The notes under the pieces: generated by a model
What the model was told of the DNA's origin: nothing
Seen by the model: only the letters and a program-made list of their open reading frames with translations
The model's database searches: none
NCBI GenBank assembly: GCA_947492185.1
Contig: CANLMR010000002.1
Span: 411,411 to 475,410, forward strand
Direction of reading: 5' to 3'
Origin: an uncultured Tenacibaculum sp.
GTDB lineage: Bacteria; Bacteroidota; Bacteroidia; Flavobacteriales; Flavobacteriaceae
DNA length: 64,000 bases
Translations under genes and position numbers: made by a program
Part shown: positions 26,391 to 35,121 of the stretch, in pieces
Layout: each line of letters opens with the position of its first letter
How positions within the stretch are numbered: the first letter of the stretch is position 1

Positions 26391-27977
26391 TTATGCTTTA
26401 ACAAAATGGGTGTTTACTAATTCTATAACACTTTCTACAGTAGGCAACTTAGCAGTTTTTACTTCTTTAAAAAATTTAGCAGCTTCCTTTGCTGTAGTAT
26501 CTCCAATACAAAAAGCTATTTTATCTGCTTCATTTTCTTTTATATAACTCTCTACAGTTGACGGACTATAAAATAAAACACCATTAACATTATCATCTAC
26601 TTTTGAAGGACTATACATAGTTTTATATGCTTCTACCTCATTAACAATAATATTATTTTGAGACAATTTAGCTGGCAATGTATCTAATCGTAAATCACTA
26701 CAGAAATAGGTTACTTCCTGTCCAGAAATTTCATTAATCAAATATTCAGAAAGTTTATCTGCATTTCTTGCCGAATAAGTAACCTTACCTATTTTCTGTT
26801 CTATTAACTTCTTTGTTCTTCTTCCTACGCAATAAATATTTTTAAACTGTAATTCATCAGAAGTATAATTGTGTAATAATGATTCTACTCCATTCTTACT
26901 TGTCAAGATTACATTTTCTATTTCTTGCTTAACTACTTTAGGAGCCATTCTATTGAAACGAATTTTAATAAAATCACTGTCTTCAACCTTTACCGTAGTA
27001 GGAAGTAGTTTTTTTTGTGCTTCAGATAATTTCTTGGTAGAAAAGATTGAAAACTCTTTTTCAATTCCTAAATCCTCCATCATTAAAATCTTCCCTCCTC
27101 TTTCTATAATATAATTAGCACAATCTTTGGCTACATATTTATGTCTTCCAACAGGAACTTTTTTACTTACTTCAATTTTCTTCTTTCCGTCTCTACTTAG
27201 TAAAACTCCTTTGAAAACTAATTCTTTATCAACTTCATTAATATAAGCCAATGCCCCTATTGGAGCAGTACAACCTCCTTCTAAACGATTTAAAAATTCT
27301 CGTTCTATAGTTGTACATGTTTCAGTATCTACATCATTTAACTGATTACAAGCATCTACAGAAAAATCATCTTCAGCTAAAGCCGTAACCATTATTGCTC
27401 CTTGAGCAGGTGCAGGAATCATCCAAGAAAGATTTACAGCTCCTTTAGGTCTTTTACCAATTCGTTCTAAACCGGCCGCAGCGAAAATAGCACCATTCCA
27501 CTCATTATCATTTACTTTTTGCAAACGCGTATTTACATTTCCTCTTAAATCTTCAACAAAATGTGTAGGATAACGATTTAACCATTGTGCCTTTCTACGT
27601 AAACTACTTGTAGCTATGACCCCTTCTTTTTGCGCCATAAACTCTTCATTATCTTTTAGAACCAAAATATCGTTGTAATTAGCACGCTTTAAAACAGCTG
27701 CTTGCACAATTCCTTCTGGTAATACTGTTGGAACATCTTTCATAGAATGCACGGCAATATCAATGTCGCCATTTAACATTGCTATATCTAAATTCTTTGT
27801 AAAAATCCCTGTGATTCCCAGTTCGTAAAGAGGTTTATCAAGTACTAAATCTCCTGTTGATTTAATAGGTACTATTTCTGTATTGTACTCTAATTCTTCT
27901 AAAAGTTGTTGAACTTTTTTGGCTTGCCATAAAGCCAACTCGCTATCACGAGTACCGATTCTAATGATTTTCTGCAT
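26391..27977 (-). CDS. hemC-hemD: Hydroxymethylbilane synthase fused to uroporphyrinogen III synthase
   Basis: 528 residues, against about 310 for HemC alone. Residues 1-305 are porphobilinogen deaminase: IGTRDSELALWQA, HSMKDVPT, SSLRRKAQ, and the dipyrromethane cofactor Cys236 in EGGCTAPIGA. From about 330 to the end is a HemD-type domain (VILTSKNGVESLLH, YFCSDLRLDTLPA, VLFYSPSTVES, CIGDTTAKEA), which closes hydroxymethylbilane into uroporphyrinogen III. The fusion channels an unstable intermediate and is typical of Flavobacteriaceae. The gene overlaps hemA by 17 bp. Confidence 0.94.
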   Translation of the reverse strand: MQKIIRIGTRDSELALWQAKKVQQLLEELEYNTEIVPIKSTGDLVLDKPLYELGITGIFTKNLDIAMLNGDIDIAVHSMKDVPTVLPEGIVQAAVLKRANYNDILVLKDNEEFMAQKEGVIATSSLRRKAQWLNRYPTHFVEDLRGNVNTRLQKVNDNEWNGAIFAAAGLERIGKRPKGAVNLSWMIPAPAQGAIMVTALAEDDFSVDACNQLNDVDTETCTTIEREFLNRLEGGCTAPIGALAYINEVDKELVFKGVLLSRDGKKKIEVSKKVPVGRHKYVAKDCANYIIERGGKILMMEDLGIEKEFSIFSTKKLSEAQKKLLPTTVKVEDSDFIKIRFNRMAPKVVKQEIENVILTSKNGVESLLHNYTSDELQFKNIYCVGRRTKKLIEQKIGKVTYSARNADKLSEYLINEISGQEVTYFCSDLRLDTLPAKLSQNNIIVNEVEAYKTMYSPSKVDDNVNGVLFYSPSTVESYIKENEADKIAFCIGDTTAKEAAKFFKEVKTAKLPTVESVIELVNTHFVKA

Positions 27978-29226
27978 CGATTTTTTCTAAATTCGTGCCA
28001 AACACTTTTGCCATAACTTGTATGCTCTGATTTACCGAAATCTCTTCAGTTTTTAAGTGTTTTACAAACTGTGTAGTTATTTTCTGTATGAATCTTGATG
28101 TAATAGCTTCTGCTTGATCTACATCAAAATTATTTATTTTCTTTTTATGAAAATTAATTTCATCTCTTTGAATTGCCTCTAATGATTGTTTCAAGGCATT
28201 TATTGCTGGAGTAAAACGACGATGGTTTAACCACTCATTAAACTCTTCTTTATGCTCTTCTATTATTTCTTTAGCAAAAGGGATCTCTTCTTTACGCTTT
28301 GCTAATGTTTCATCTGTTACTTTAGATAATTCATCAACATTTACCAACTTTACATTATTCAAATTCTTAATACTTGAATCAACATTTGCGGGAATTGATA
28401 AATCTAAAATAAGTAAGCTTTTATCTAAAGGAATATTTTCTAAAGTTACTGTTGCTTTTGAAGCTCCTGTAGAAACTATTAAAACATCAGAATTATCAAT
28501 TTCTTTTGTTAAATTTTCTAATCTAGCTTTCTTGATTGAAGGATGTTCTTTAATAAACTCATCTACTTTCTCCTCTGTTCTATTTATTAAAGTTACTTGT
28601 TTATTTTGAGTGTACTGGGCTAGATTCTTGCAGGTATGCTTTCCCATTTTACCTAAACCATACACTAAAATATTTTTTAAATTATAGTTCTGTATATTGT
28701 CAATTAAGTATTGAACAGCGGCATAAGAAACTGAAGTTGTTCCTGAACTTAACTTAGTTTCATTCTTAACACGTTTACTAGCTTGCATTACATTATTAAG
28801 TAGACGTTCTAAATAAGCATTAGTGGTTCCTTGCTCTTTTGCTAATTTAAAAGCAGTTCTTAGTTGACCTACAATTTCATAATCACCCAAAATCTGACTA
28901 TCCAATCCAGTACCTATATTAAATAAATGTTGAATTGCTTCTTGATTTTTATGCACATAAGATACTTTAGCAAACTCTTCTACGGAACCATTAGAATGCT
29001 TACACAGCATACTTATTAATTGGAAAGGGTGTTCAGCAAAACCAATAATTTCGGTTCTATTACACGTTGATAATACAAATACTCCATCAAAATCGTTTGA
29101 CTTTGCTTCATTCAACAATGCCTTCTTATCCTCCGTAGATAAAGAAAATTTTCCTCGTGTTTGTGCGTCAGCCTTAATATAGCTTACTCCAATACTGTAA
29201 AAATTCTTATGTTTAGTATCTTCCAA
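27961..29226 (-). CDS. hemA: Glutamyl-tRNA reductase
   Basis: 421 residues. First committed step of the C5 pathway: reduces glutamyl-tRNA to glutamate-1-semialdehyde with NADPH. The catalytic Cys55 lies in VLSTCNRTEI, the nucleotide-binding domain has VYGLGKMGKHTC, and the RFTPAINALK and VDELSKV stretches match the family. The C-terminal dimerisation helices run from about 320 on. It is the first gene of the minus-strand haem run, with a TATTTTTG box 26 bp upstream, and diverges from an AraC regulator. In many bacteria HemA is the main control point, so the divergent regulator is a plausible controller. Confidence 0.96.
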   Translation of the reverse strand: MEDTKHKNFYSIGVSYIKADAQTRGKFSLSTEDKKALLNEAKSNDFDGVFVLSTCNRTEIIGFAEHPFQLISMLCKHSNGSVEEFAKVSYVHKNQEAIQHLFNIGTGLDSQILGDYEIVGQLRTAFKLAKEQGTTNAYLERLLNNVMQASKRVKNETKLSSGTTSVSYAAVQYLIDNIQNYNLKNILVYGLGKMGKHTCKNLAQYTQNKQVTLINRTEEKVDEFIKEHPSIKKARLENLTKEIDNSDVLIVSTGASKATVTLENIPLDKSLLILDLSIPANVDSSIKNLNNVKLVNVDELSKVTDETLAKRKEEIPFAKEIIEEHKEEFNEWLNHRRFTPAINALKQSLEAIQRDEINFHKKKINNFDVDQAEAITSRFIQKITTQFVKHLKTEEISVNQSIQVMAKVFGTNLEKIDAENH

Positions 29227-29252
29227 TATTCTTTTTTTACATAAAACCTCGA

Positions 29253-29260
29253 CAAAAATA
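29253..29260 (-). promoter_or_regulatory. -7 promoter box of hemA
   Basis: TATTTTTG on the minus strand, TAnnTTTG consensus, 26 bp before the hemA ATG at 29226. The -33 TTG is not evident. Confidence 0.45.
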
Positions 29261-29354
29261 GAAAGTTACATTAGATAAAAATATCGCTAGAGGAACTTAA
29301 AATGTCGTTTTTGGTTTTTATGCGTCATTTTTTCTAAAAACCACTGATTTTCTT

Positions 29355-29362
29355 TATTTTTG
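29355..29362 (+). promoter_or_regulatory. -7 promoter box of the AraC-hemH-hemJ operon
   Basis: TATTTTTG on the plus strand, followed by an A/T-rich leader of about 75 nt before the TTG start at 29442. It is about 95 bp from the opposing hemA box, so both promoters share one intergenic region. Confidence 0.45.
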
Positions 29363-29441
29363 CTATAATAACAAGGATTACAGCGTTTATTATCTAGAAT
29401 AATTCTAAATAAAAACACCAAACTCATTAATACCTATACTC

Positions 29442-30323
29442 TTGAAAAATATCGCTGAAAGCACTTTTTTAGAAACCAACCTCGAAAATGGTTTTTTATT
29501 GCTTGAGTTTTCAAACGACACTATGAAAACTCAACGCTTTGAACGAGAAATAAATAACTCATTTATACAATTGCATTTTTGTATTCATGGTAATGCCAAA
29601 TTTCATTTCAACAATGGTAATTATACCTTTGATGTTTTAGAAGAGCATTCAATTTTATTATATAACCCCCAACAAGATTTACCTTTAAATTTAGAAATTC
29701 AACCTAAGAGCTCCTTGGTTTCTTTATTAATTTCTATCAAAAAGTTCCACTCTTTATTTTCTAGAGAAGCTGGATACATTCCTTTTTTAAGCGATGAAAA
29801 TAAGAATAGAAAATATTACGATAACGCTACTATAAAACCAACTGTTTTAATTGTTTTAAAACAAATCATTAACGCAAATGTCAACAGCTCTTTACGTAGC
29901 TTGTATATTAAAGGAAAGATATACGAATTATTGAGTTTACACTTTCAAAAAGATGAATCTATTGAAGGAGAATATTGTCCGTTTCTAGTGGATGAACGAG
30001 ACGTATCTAAAATTAGAAAAGCAAAGGATATCATAATATCTCGAATGGCAGAACCTCCAACATTACAGGAATTATCAAACGAAACTGGGTTAAACTTAAA
30101 GAAATTAAAAGAAGGTTTCAAACAAGTATATGGAGATACAGTCTACAGTTTTCTTTTTGATTACAAAATGGAACATGCTAGAAAGCTATTAGAAAGCAAC
30201 CAATATAATGTAAACGAAGTTGGTCTTCAGGTTGGATATAGTACAGCCAGTCATTTTATCGCAGCATTTAAAAAGAAATTTGGAACCACTCCTAAACAAT
30301 ATGTGTTGTCGTTAAATTCATAA
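29442..30323 (+). CDS. AraC-family transcriptional regulator
   Basis: 293 residues. N-terminal cupin-like domain of about 165 residues (SFIQLHFCIHGNAKFHFNNG, LLYNPQQDLPLNLE) and C-terminal AraC double helix-turn-helix (about 195-290), with PPTLQELSNETGLNLKKLKEG and the signature VGYSTASHFIAAFKKKFGTTP. The start is TTG at 29442; the next ATG (29523) would cut into the N-terminal domain that relatives share, so I keep the TTG. It is divergent from hemA and first in a tight operon with hydrolase, SpoU methyltransferase, hemH and hemJ, so control of haem synthesis is likely; the ligand is unknown. Confidence 0.88.
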   Translation: MKNIAESTFLETNLENGFLLLEFSNDTMKTQRFEREINNSFIQLHFCIHGNAKFHFNNGNYTFDVLEEHSILLYNPQQDLPLNLEIQPKSSLVSLLISIKKFHSLFSREAGYIPFLSDENKNRKYYDNATIKPTVLIVLKQIINANVNSSLRSLYIKGKIYELLSLHFQKDESIEGEYCPFLVDERDVSKIRKAKDIIISRMAEPPTLQELSNETGLNLKKLKEGFKQVYGDTVYSFLFDYKMEHARKLLESNQYNVNEVGLQVGYSTASHFIAAFKKKFGTTPKQYVLSLNS

Positions 30324-30325
30324 GT

Positions 30326-31168
30326 ATGGAAACTATAGAACTAACTACACCTCTTGGTTACTCTTTAAGTTTAACAAAATACACACCTAATCAATCAAAT
30401 AATAAAGTTGTAATTATTTGTTCTGCTACTGGAGTACTTCAAGGGTATTATCAAAATTTTGCTGATTTTTTAAGATCTAAAGGAAGAACTGTTTATACTT
30501 TTGATTATGCCGGTATTGGAGCTTCTAAAAAAGAGAGCTTAAAAGAATTTGATGTTACCTTAACTAATTGGGCTGTTAACGACATTAATAGTGTTTTAAA
30601 TTACATCAAAGAAAGTCACCAAAATTCACAAATAGATTGTGTATGTCATAGTATTGGTGGCCAAATTTTAGGCTTAACCCCTTCCAATAAATACATCACT
30701 AACACTCTTCTTGTTGCAAGTCAAACCGGATATTTTAAGTTTTGGAAAGGGTTTGGTAAATTTCAAATGTTTTTTAATTGGTATTTTTTATTTCCTGTAT
30801 TTACAACAGTTTTTGGGTATTTGCCTAGTAAGAAAATTACAGGTATGGAAAACTTACCTAAATCTATGGCACAGGAATTTGCAAGTTGGGGAAGAAAACA
30901 AAATTACTTATTTCATTACAAGAAAAAAGAAGAACTATTTCATCATCAACTTAACGGGAATATAACTTCTTATAGCACAGATAATGATCATTTTGCCCCA
31001 AGAAAAGCAATAGATTGGATGACTAAGAAATATTTTAATGCTAATATTACAAGAAAACATTTAATCCCTAAAGAATACAATGTCAAGACAATTGGACATT
31101 TTGGTTTCTTTAAATCAAAATTTAAAGATAATTTGTGGAATGAATTTTTATTAGATTTAGAAGTATAA
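30326..31168 (+). CDS. Alpha/beta hydrolase (serine aminopeptidase S33-like, COG4757 type)
   Basis: 280 residues, cytoplasmic, no signal peptide. The N-terminus has VVIICSATGVLQGYYQNFAD (oxyanion region) and YTFDYAGIGAS; the nucleophile elbow is VCHSIGGQ (Ser near 112); a late Asp in YSTDNDHFAP and a final His in TIGHFGFFKSK complete a plausible triad. This matches the predicted hydrolase group COG4757. It starts 2 bp after the AraC gene and ends directly before the methyltransferase gene, so it belongs to the hemH-hemJ operon. Substrate unknown. Confidence 0.82.
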   Translation: METIELTTPLGYSLSLTKYTPNQSNNKVVIICSATGVLQGYYQNFADFLRSKGRTVYTFDYAGIGASKKESLKEFDVTLTNWAVNDINSVLNYIKESHQNSQIDCVCHSIGGQILGLTPSNKYITNTLLVASQTGYFKFWKGFGKFQMFFNWYFLFPVFTTVFGYLPSKKITGMENLPKSMAQEFASWGRKQNYLFHYKKKEELFHHQLNGNITSYSTDNDHFAPRKAIDWMTKKYFNANITRKHLIPKEYNVKTIGHFGFFKSKFKDNLWNEFLLDLEV

Positions 31169-31699
31169 ATGAAACAATTAACACATTACGAAATAGAAAA
31201 TAAAGCACAAGAATTTCCTATTACTATTGTTTGTGACGCAATTAGAACACCTGAAAATATTGGGATGTGTTTTAGAATTGCTGAAAGTTTTGGTGTATCA
31301 AAAATATATCTACACCAAAGTTCTCCTTCAATGAGCAACAGAATTGTAAAAAAAACTGCCAGGAATACTATAAATCAAGTTACTTCTGAACTATATAGTA
31401 ATTTTATTAATCTTGTAACTAAATTAAAAGAAGAAGGAAATACAATAATTGGTATTGAAATAACTGATGAAAGTATAATAATTCAAGATTTCGATTTTAA
31501 AAAACACGAAAAATTGGTATTACTTTTAGGAAGCGAAAGAAATGGAATAGAAAACATAGAGCTAGTTGATGCAACTGTTTCTATTCCTATGTATGGACGT
31601 AATTCTAGCATGAATGTAATTCATAGTTTAGCAATTACACTTTATGAAGCAACAAATCAAATTAAACAAACTATATCTGAAACAAATTCGGAATTATGA
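31169..31699 (+). CDS. SpoU/TrmH-family RNA 2'-O-methyltransferase
   Basis: 176 residues, the size of a minimal SPOUT enzyme. All three motifs are present: motif 1 AIRTPENIGMCFRIAESFG (about 24-42), motif 2 LLLGSERNGIENIELVD (about 112-128) and motif 3 IPMYGRNSSMNVIHSLAI (about 132-149), which together form the knotted SAM site. The target RNA is not readable; tRNA is most common. It begins directly after the hydrolase stop and overlaps hemH by 4 bp. Confidence 0.9.
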   Translation: MKQLTHYEIENKAQEFPITIVCDAIRTPENIGMCFRIAESFGVSKIYLHQSSPSMSNRIVKKTARNTINQVTSELYSNFINLVTKLKEEGNTIIGIEITDESIIIQDFDFKKHEKLVLLLGSERNGIENIELVDATVSIPMYGRNSSMNVIHSLAITLYEATNQIKQTISETNSEL

Positions 31700-32715
31700 A
31701 AGGAGTTTTATTAGTTAACTTAGGATCACCAAAGAGTACTAATCCTAAAGATGTAAAAAAATACTTAGATGAGTTTTTAATGGACGAAAGAGTAATAGAT
31801 GTACCTTTTTGGCTTCGTTCTTTTATCGTAAGAGGAATAATATTAAATACAAGACCAAAAAAGTCAGCTGCTGCTTACCAAAAAATATGGTGGAAAGAAG
31901 GTTCTCCATTAATTGTTTTATCAGAAAGATTACAAAATAAAGTTCAACATGAAACTGATATTCCTGTTGCATTAGCTATGCGTTATGGCAATCCTTCTAT
32001 AAAATCAGGGTTACAAGAACTATATGATAAAGGTGTTAAAGATGTTTTATTAATTCCTTTGTATCCGCAGTTTGCAATGGCTACAACAGAAACTATTTTA
32101 GTAAAAGCAGAAGAGTTGAGAAAAGAATTTTTCTCAGACATGAAAATCACTGACATTCCAGCTTTTTATAACCAACCTGAGTATGTAAAAGCGCTTTCAA
32201 ATAGCATAAAAGATTATTTATCTGATAAAGATTATGATCACATTATGTTTTCTTACCATGGAGTGCCAGAGCGTCATATTAGAAAATCAGATATTACAAA
32301 ATCACATTGCAAAATAGACGGAAGTTGTTGTAACACTCCCTCAAAAGCACATGAATTTTGTTATCGTCACCAGTGTTTCCAAACCACCAAAAACGTTGTC
32401 AAGGAATTAGGTTTAAATGATGAAAATGTAACCACTACATTTCAGTCTCGTTTAGGAGTTGACCCTTGGTTACAACCTTATACTGACAGAACGTTAGTTA
32501 AGAAAGCAGAAAAAGATGGTATTAAAAAACTAGCTATTGTAACTCCAGCTTTTGTTTCTGATTGTTTGGAGACTTTAGAAGAAATCGCAATGGAAGGAAA
32601 ACATGAATTTATTGAAGCTGGCGGTGAAGAATTTTATACTGTTCCTTGCATTAATGATAATGACGAATGGGTAAATGTTTTAGTTGGATGGATAAATAAC
32701 TTTAAAAACAACTAA
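31696..32715 (+). CDS. hemH: Ferrochelatase
   Basis: 339 residues. Inserts Fe2+ into protoporphyrin IX, last step of haem synthesis, at the inner face of the membrane. Conserved His188 in MFSYHGVPERHI, LLVNLGSPKS near the start, YPQFAMATTET, and the late EIAMEGK region with the metal-side acidic residues. A Cys-rich stretch at 205-227 (Cys205, 211, 212, 222, 227; CYRHQC) is of the kind seen in many bacterial ferrochelatases, some of which hold a [2Fe-2S] cluster; whether this one does is not certain. It overlaps the methyltransferase by 4 bp and is followed 2 bp later by hemJ. Confidence 0.96.
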   Translation: MKGVLLVNLGSPKSTNPKDVKKYLDEFLMDERVIDVPFWLRSFIVRGIILNTRPKKSAAAYQKIWWKEGSPLIVLSERLQNKVQHETDIPVALAMRYGNPSIKSGLQELYDKGVKDVLLIPLYPQFAMATTETILVKAEELRKEFFSDMKITDIPAFYNQPEYVKALSNSIKDYLSDKDYDHIMFSYHGVPERHIRKSDITKSHCKIDGSCCNTPSKAHEFCYRHQCFQTTKNVVKELGLNDENVTTTFQSRLGVDPWLQPYTDRTLVKKAEKDGIKKLAIVTPAFVSDCLETLEEIAMEGKHEFIEAGGEEFYTVPCINDNDEWVNVLVGWINNFKNN

Positions 32716-32717
32716 CT

Positions 32718-33317
32718 ATGGATTTTCTATACATCAAATCATTACATATCATATTTGTAGTTACTTGGTTTGCTGGTTTATTCTACATTGTTCGTTTATT
32801 TATTTATCATACTGAGGCCGAAAAAAAAGAAGAACCTGCAAAAGAAATTCTTCAAACACAGTATAAATTGATGGAAAAAAGATTGTGGTATATTATTACA
32901 TGGCCCTCTGCTATTTTAGCTAGTATTTTTGCTTTTTGGATGCTTTATAAAAACCCCGTTTACTTAGAAATGCCATGGATGCATGTAAAATTGGCCTTTG
33001 TTTTAGCATTATACTTCTATCATGCAAAATGTCATGGAATATATAAAGAACTACAAAAAGATGAAATAAAATACACTTCGCTTAAACTTCGAATTTGGAA
33101 TGAAATAGCTACAATAATATTATTTGCAGTTGTGTTTTTGGTTGTATTGAAAAATGCCATTAATTGGATTTGGGGAGTAATTGGAATTGTTTTAGCCTCC
33201 GTTTTATTAATGATGAGTATTCGTCTCTATAAAAAAGTAAGAGCAAAAAAAAGTTGGGATACATATGAAAAAACGTTAATCGAAAAAAATAAGGAAGATG
33301 ATGATAACTTAAGTTAA
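32718..33317 (+). CDS. hemJ: HemJ-type protoporphyrinogen IX oxidase (CopD-like membrane protein)
   Basis: 199 residues with four to five membrane helices (about 6-26, 55-78, 88-104, 124-144, 148-166). HemJ signatures are present: IKSLHIIFVVTWFAGLFYIV with the conserved His10 and Trp/Phe, EKRLWYIITWPSAI, WMHVKLAFVLALYFYH and LRIWNEIATIIL. HemJ oxidises protoporphyrinogen IX to protoporphyrin IX in the inner membrane and replaces HemG or HemY. The place right after hemH and the absence of hemG/hemY in this complete cluster support the call. Some annotation calls this simply CopD family protein. Confidence 0.9.
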   Translation: MDFLYIKSLHIIFVVTWFAGLFYIVRLFIYHTEAEKKEEPAKEILQTQYKLMEKRLWYIITWPSAILASIFAFWMLYKNPVYLEMPWMHVKLAFVLALYFYHAKCHGIYKELQKDEIKYTSLKLRIWNEIATIILFAVVFLVVLKNAINWIWGVIGIVLASVLLMMSIRLYKKVRAKKSWDTYEKTLIEKNKEDDDNLS

Positions 33318-33357
33318 TTATCTATCTTTCGTTCTTTAATTTTTAATTCCCCTAAAT

Positions 33358-33762
33358 ATGAAACGATTTATTTTACTCTCATTCGTTATTTTCTCTTTTA
33401 TTTCTTGTTCTTCGGATAGTTCTTCTGAAGGAGAAACTCAAGACCCAGTTCAAACTCAAGATCCTATTATTGGAACATGGAAACTTGAAAAGGATAATGG
33501 TTTTGATGTTGATGCGTGTACTGGTCAAAGCACTTATGTTTTTAGTAATGATGGGAAATTCACATTCACTCAATACAGTACTATTAATAACACATGTACT
33601 TTAGATTCACAAAACTCTTACAATGGTGAGTGGACTAACAATGATAATGGAACATACTATATAAAAAGACACGGATTTACTTCAGGAACAGATGCTCCTA
33701 TTAGTTTTGAAAACAACAACCAAGATATGATTATAGGAAGATTTACTTGGGCTAAGCAATAA
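33358..33762 (+). CDS. Lipocalin-like lipoprotein (first copy)
   Basis: 134 residues. Lipobox ISCSSDSSSE with the anchored Cys at 17, an acidic Ser/Glu/Gln linker, then a small lipocalin-type domain: IIGTWKLEKDNG start, YVFSNDGKFTF, and a final strand IIGRFTWAK. Such small lipoproteins are numerous in flavobacteria and have no known ligand. Two Cys (DACTGQS and NNTCTLD) may form a disulfide. A strong terminator follows. Confidence 0.78.
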   Translation: MKRFILLSFVIFSFISCSSDSSSEGETQDPVQTQDPIIGTWKLEKDNGFDVDACTGQSTYVFSNDGKFTFTQYSTINNTCTLDSQNSYNGEWTNNDNGTYYIKRHGFTSGTDAPISFENNNQDMIIGRFTWAKQ

Positions 33763-33786
33763 AAAACTTACACCTAAAACTATATG

Positions 33787-33823
33787 AAAGAAACTCTTTT
33801 AAAATAAGAGTTTCTTTTTTTTT
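33787..33823 (+). terminator. Terminator of the first lipocalin-like gene
   Basis: Perfect 12-bp stem (33787-33798 with 33806-33817, AAAGAAACTCTT arm), 7-nt loop, then a run of T. Confidence 0.88.
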
Positions 33824-33915
33824 ATATGAATAGTAACATTTTGCAAAGATTTGAACATAGTTGTAACTAAGCATTCTTTAACTAAGAATGCAGTAAATAA
33901 TAACAAATTAAAATT

Positions 33916-34338
33916 ATGAGAAAACTATTAGCTTTATCAATCTTATTTATTTCATTCCTCTCTTGTTCTAATGACAAGAATGAAATGCCAGATAACAACG
34001 AAACTCCAACTACAAACATTGACCCAGTTATTGGTACTTGGAAGTTAATTAAAAAAACACTGGATGATGGAGGGAATCCAATAGACGACACAAATGATTG
34101 CACAACTAAATCAACGATTGTTTTTACTAATGATGGTATGGGTGACGTAGAAACTTATAACATTAACGATCAATCTTCTAATTGTGAAATTGAAGAATCT
34201 TTAAAAATAGAATGGAAAAAAGTAAGCGAAAACAATTATTCTTTTAACGTAATAAGTAAACCAGATGAAAATGCTTCTTTTTCTATTTCAGAAGACGCTA
34301 CAATTGACTTAGGAGCAACTATATGGAAAAAACAATAA
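33916..34338 (+). CDS. Lipocalin-like lipoprotein (second copy)
   Basis: 140 residues. Lipobox LSCSNDKNE with the anchored Cys at 17, Asp/Asn/Thr-rich linker, then VIGTWKLIKKTLDDGGN, TIVFTNDGMG and a terminal strand ATIWKK. The layout, the paired Cys (NDCTTKS, SNCEIE) and the GTWKL start parallel the gene 150 bp upstream, so the two are probably old tandem paralogues, although they have diverged widely. It has its own terminator, shared with recR. Confidence 0.76.
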   Translation: MRKLLALSILFISFLSCSNDKNEMPDNNETPTTNIDPVIGTWKLIKKTLDDGGNPIDDTNDCTTKSTIVFTNDGMGDVETYNINDQSSNCEIEESLKIEWKKVSENNYSFNVISKPDENASFSISEDATIDLGATIWKKQ

Positions 34339-34363
34339 AACAATAGAACTTTAATTATCACTA

Positions 34364-34395
34364 ATAAAAGTCTAGAGTTCTCTCTAGACTTTTAT
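34364..34395 (+). terminator. Bidirectional terminator, second lipocalin gene / recR
   Basis: Perfect 14-bp stem (34364-34377 with 34382-34395, ATAAAAGTCTAGAG arm), TTCT loop. It overlaps the recR stop codon and serves convergent genes. Confidence 0.75.
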
Positions 34396-35009
34396 CCTTT
34401 TATTGATTGTTCAAAAGGTATTCTGTTAATAATACTTCGTCCTAAAGTAACTTCATCTGCATATTCCAACTCATCACCTACAGATATTCCTCTAGCAATT
34501 GTTGAAGTAGTAATGTTATATTTTTCGATTTGTTTATAAATATAGAAGTTCGTAGTATCACCTTCCATAGTAGAACTCAAGGCAAAAATTAATTCTTTAA
34601 TTTCTCCGTTCTTTACTTTATCCACAAGCGATTCGATATTCAAATTTTGTGGCCCTACTCCTTCTATAGGAGATATTTTACCTCCTAAAACATGATATAA
34701 ACCTCTAAACTGACCTGTGTTTTCAATTGCCATTACATCTCTAATATCTTCAACTACACACACTAATTCTTCCTTTCTATTCGGATTATTACAAATATCA
34801 CAAAGTATAGTATCAGAAATATTATGACACTTTTTACAAGATTTTACCTCGTTACGTAGTTGAGTAATAGCATCTGCTAAATATTTAGTATTCTCTTTAG
34901 GTTGCTTTAATAAATGAAGCACCAAACGTAATGCAGTTCGCTTTCCAATACCTGGTAATCTGCTTACCTCATTTACTGCATTTTCAAGAAGTTTTGAAGA
35001 AAAATCCAT
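34392..35009 (-). CDS. recR: Recombination mediator RecR
   Basis: 205 residues, normal size. N-terminal helix-hairpin-helix ([20 protein letters not shown]), C4 zinc finger with Cys58, 61, 70 and 73 ([16 protein letters not shown]), Toprim domain ([19 protein letters not shown]) and Walker-B-like C-terminus. RecR works with RecF and RecO to load RecA onto SSB-coated gaps. A TAATTTCG box, one base off the TAnnTTTG consensus, lies 4 bp before the ATG. Confidence 0.95.
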   Translation of the reverse strand: MDFSSKLLENAVNEVSRLPGIGKRTALRLVLHLLKQPKENTKYLADAITQLRNEVKSCKKCHNISDTILCDICNNPNRKEELVCVVEDIRDVMAIENTGQFRGLYHVLGGKISPIEGVGPQNLNIESLVDKVKNGEIKELIFALSSTMEGDTTNFYIYKQIEKYNITTSTIARGISVGDELEYADEVTLGRSIINRIPFEQSIKG

Positions 35010-35065
35010 GAAGCGAAATTACAATAATCTAGAAAAAGAAGAAAGATAAAACAAGTAAGCTTGTC

Positions 35066-35097
35066 TTTGTTTGTTACTATCTTAAAATGTACCTTTG
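35066..35097 (+). promoter_or_regulatory. Promoter of the aminoacyl-histidine dipeptidase gene
   Basis: TTTG (35066-35069), 20-nt spacer, TACCTTTG (35090-35097): both the -33 and -7 elements of the Bacteroidota primary sigma factor, 24 bp before the ATG at 35122. The best-formed such promoter in the window. Confidence 0.6.
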
Positions 35098-35121
35098 AAA
35101 CATCAAATAAACGACAACAAG

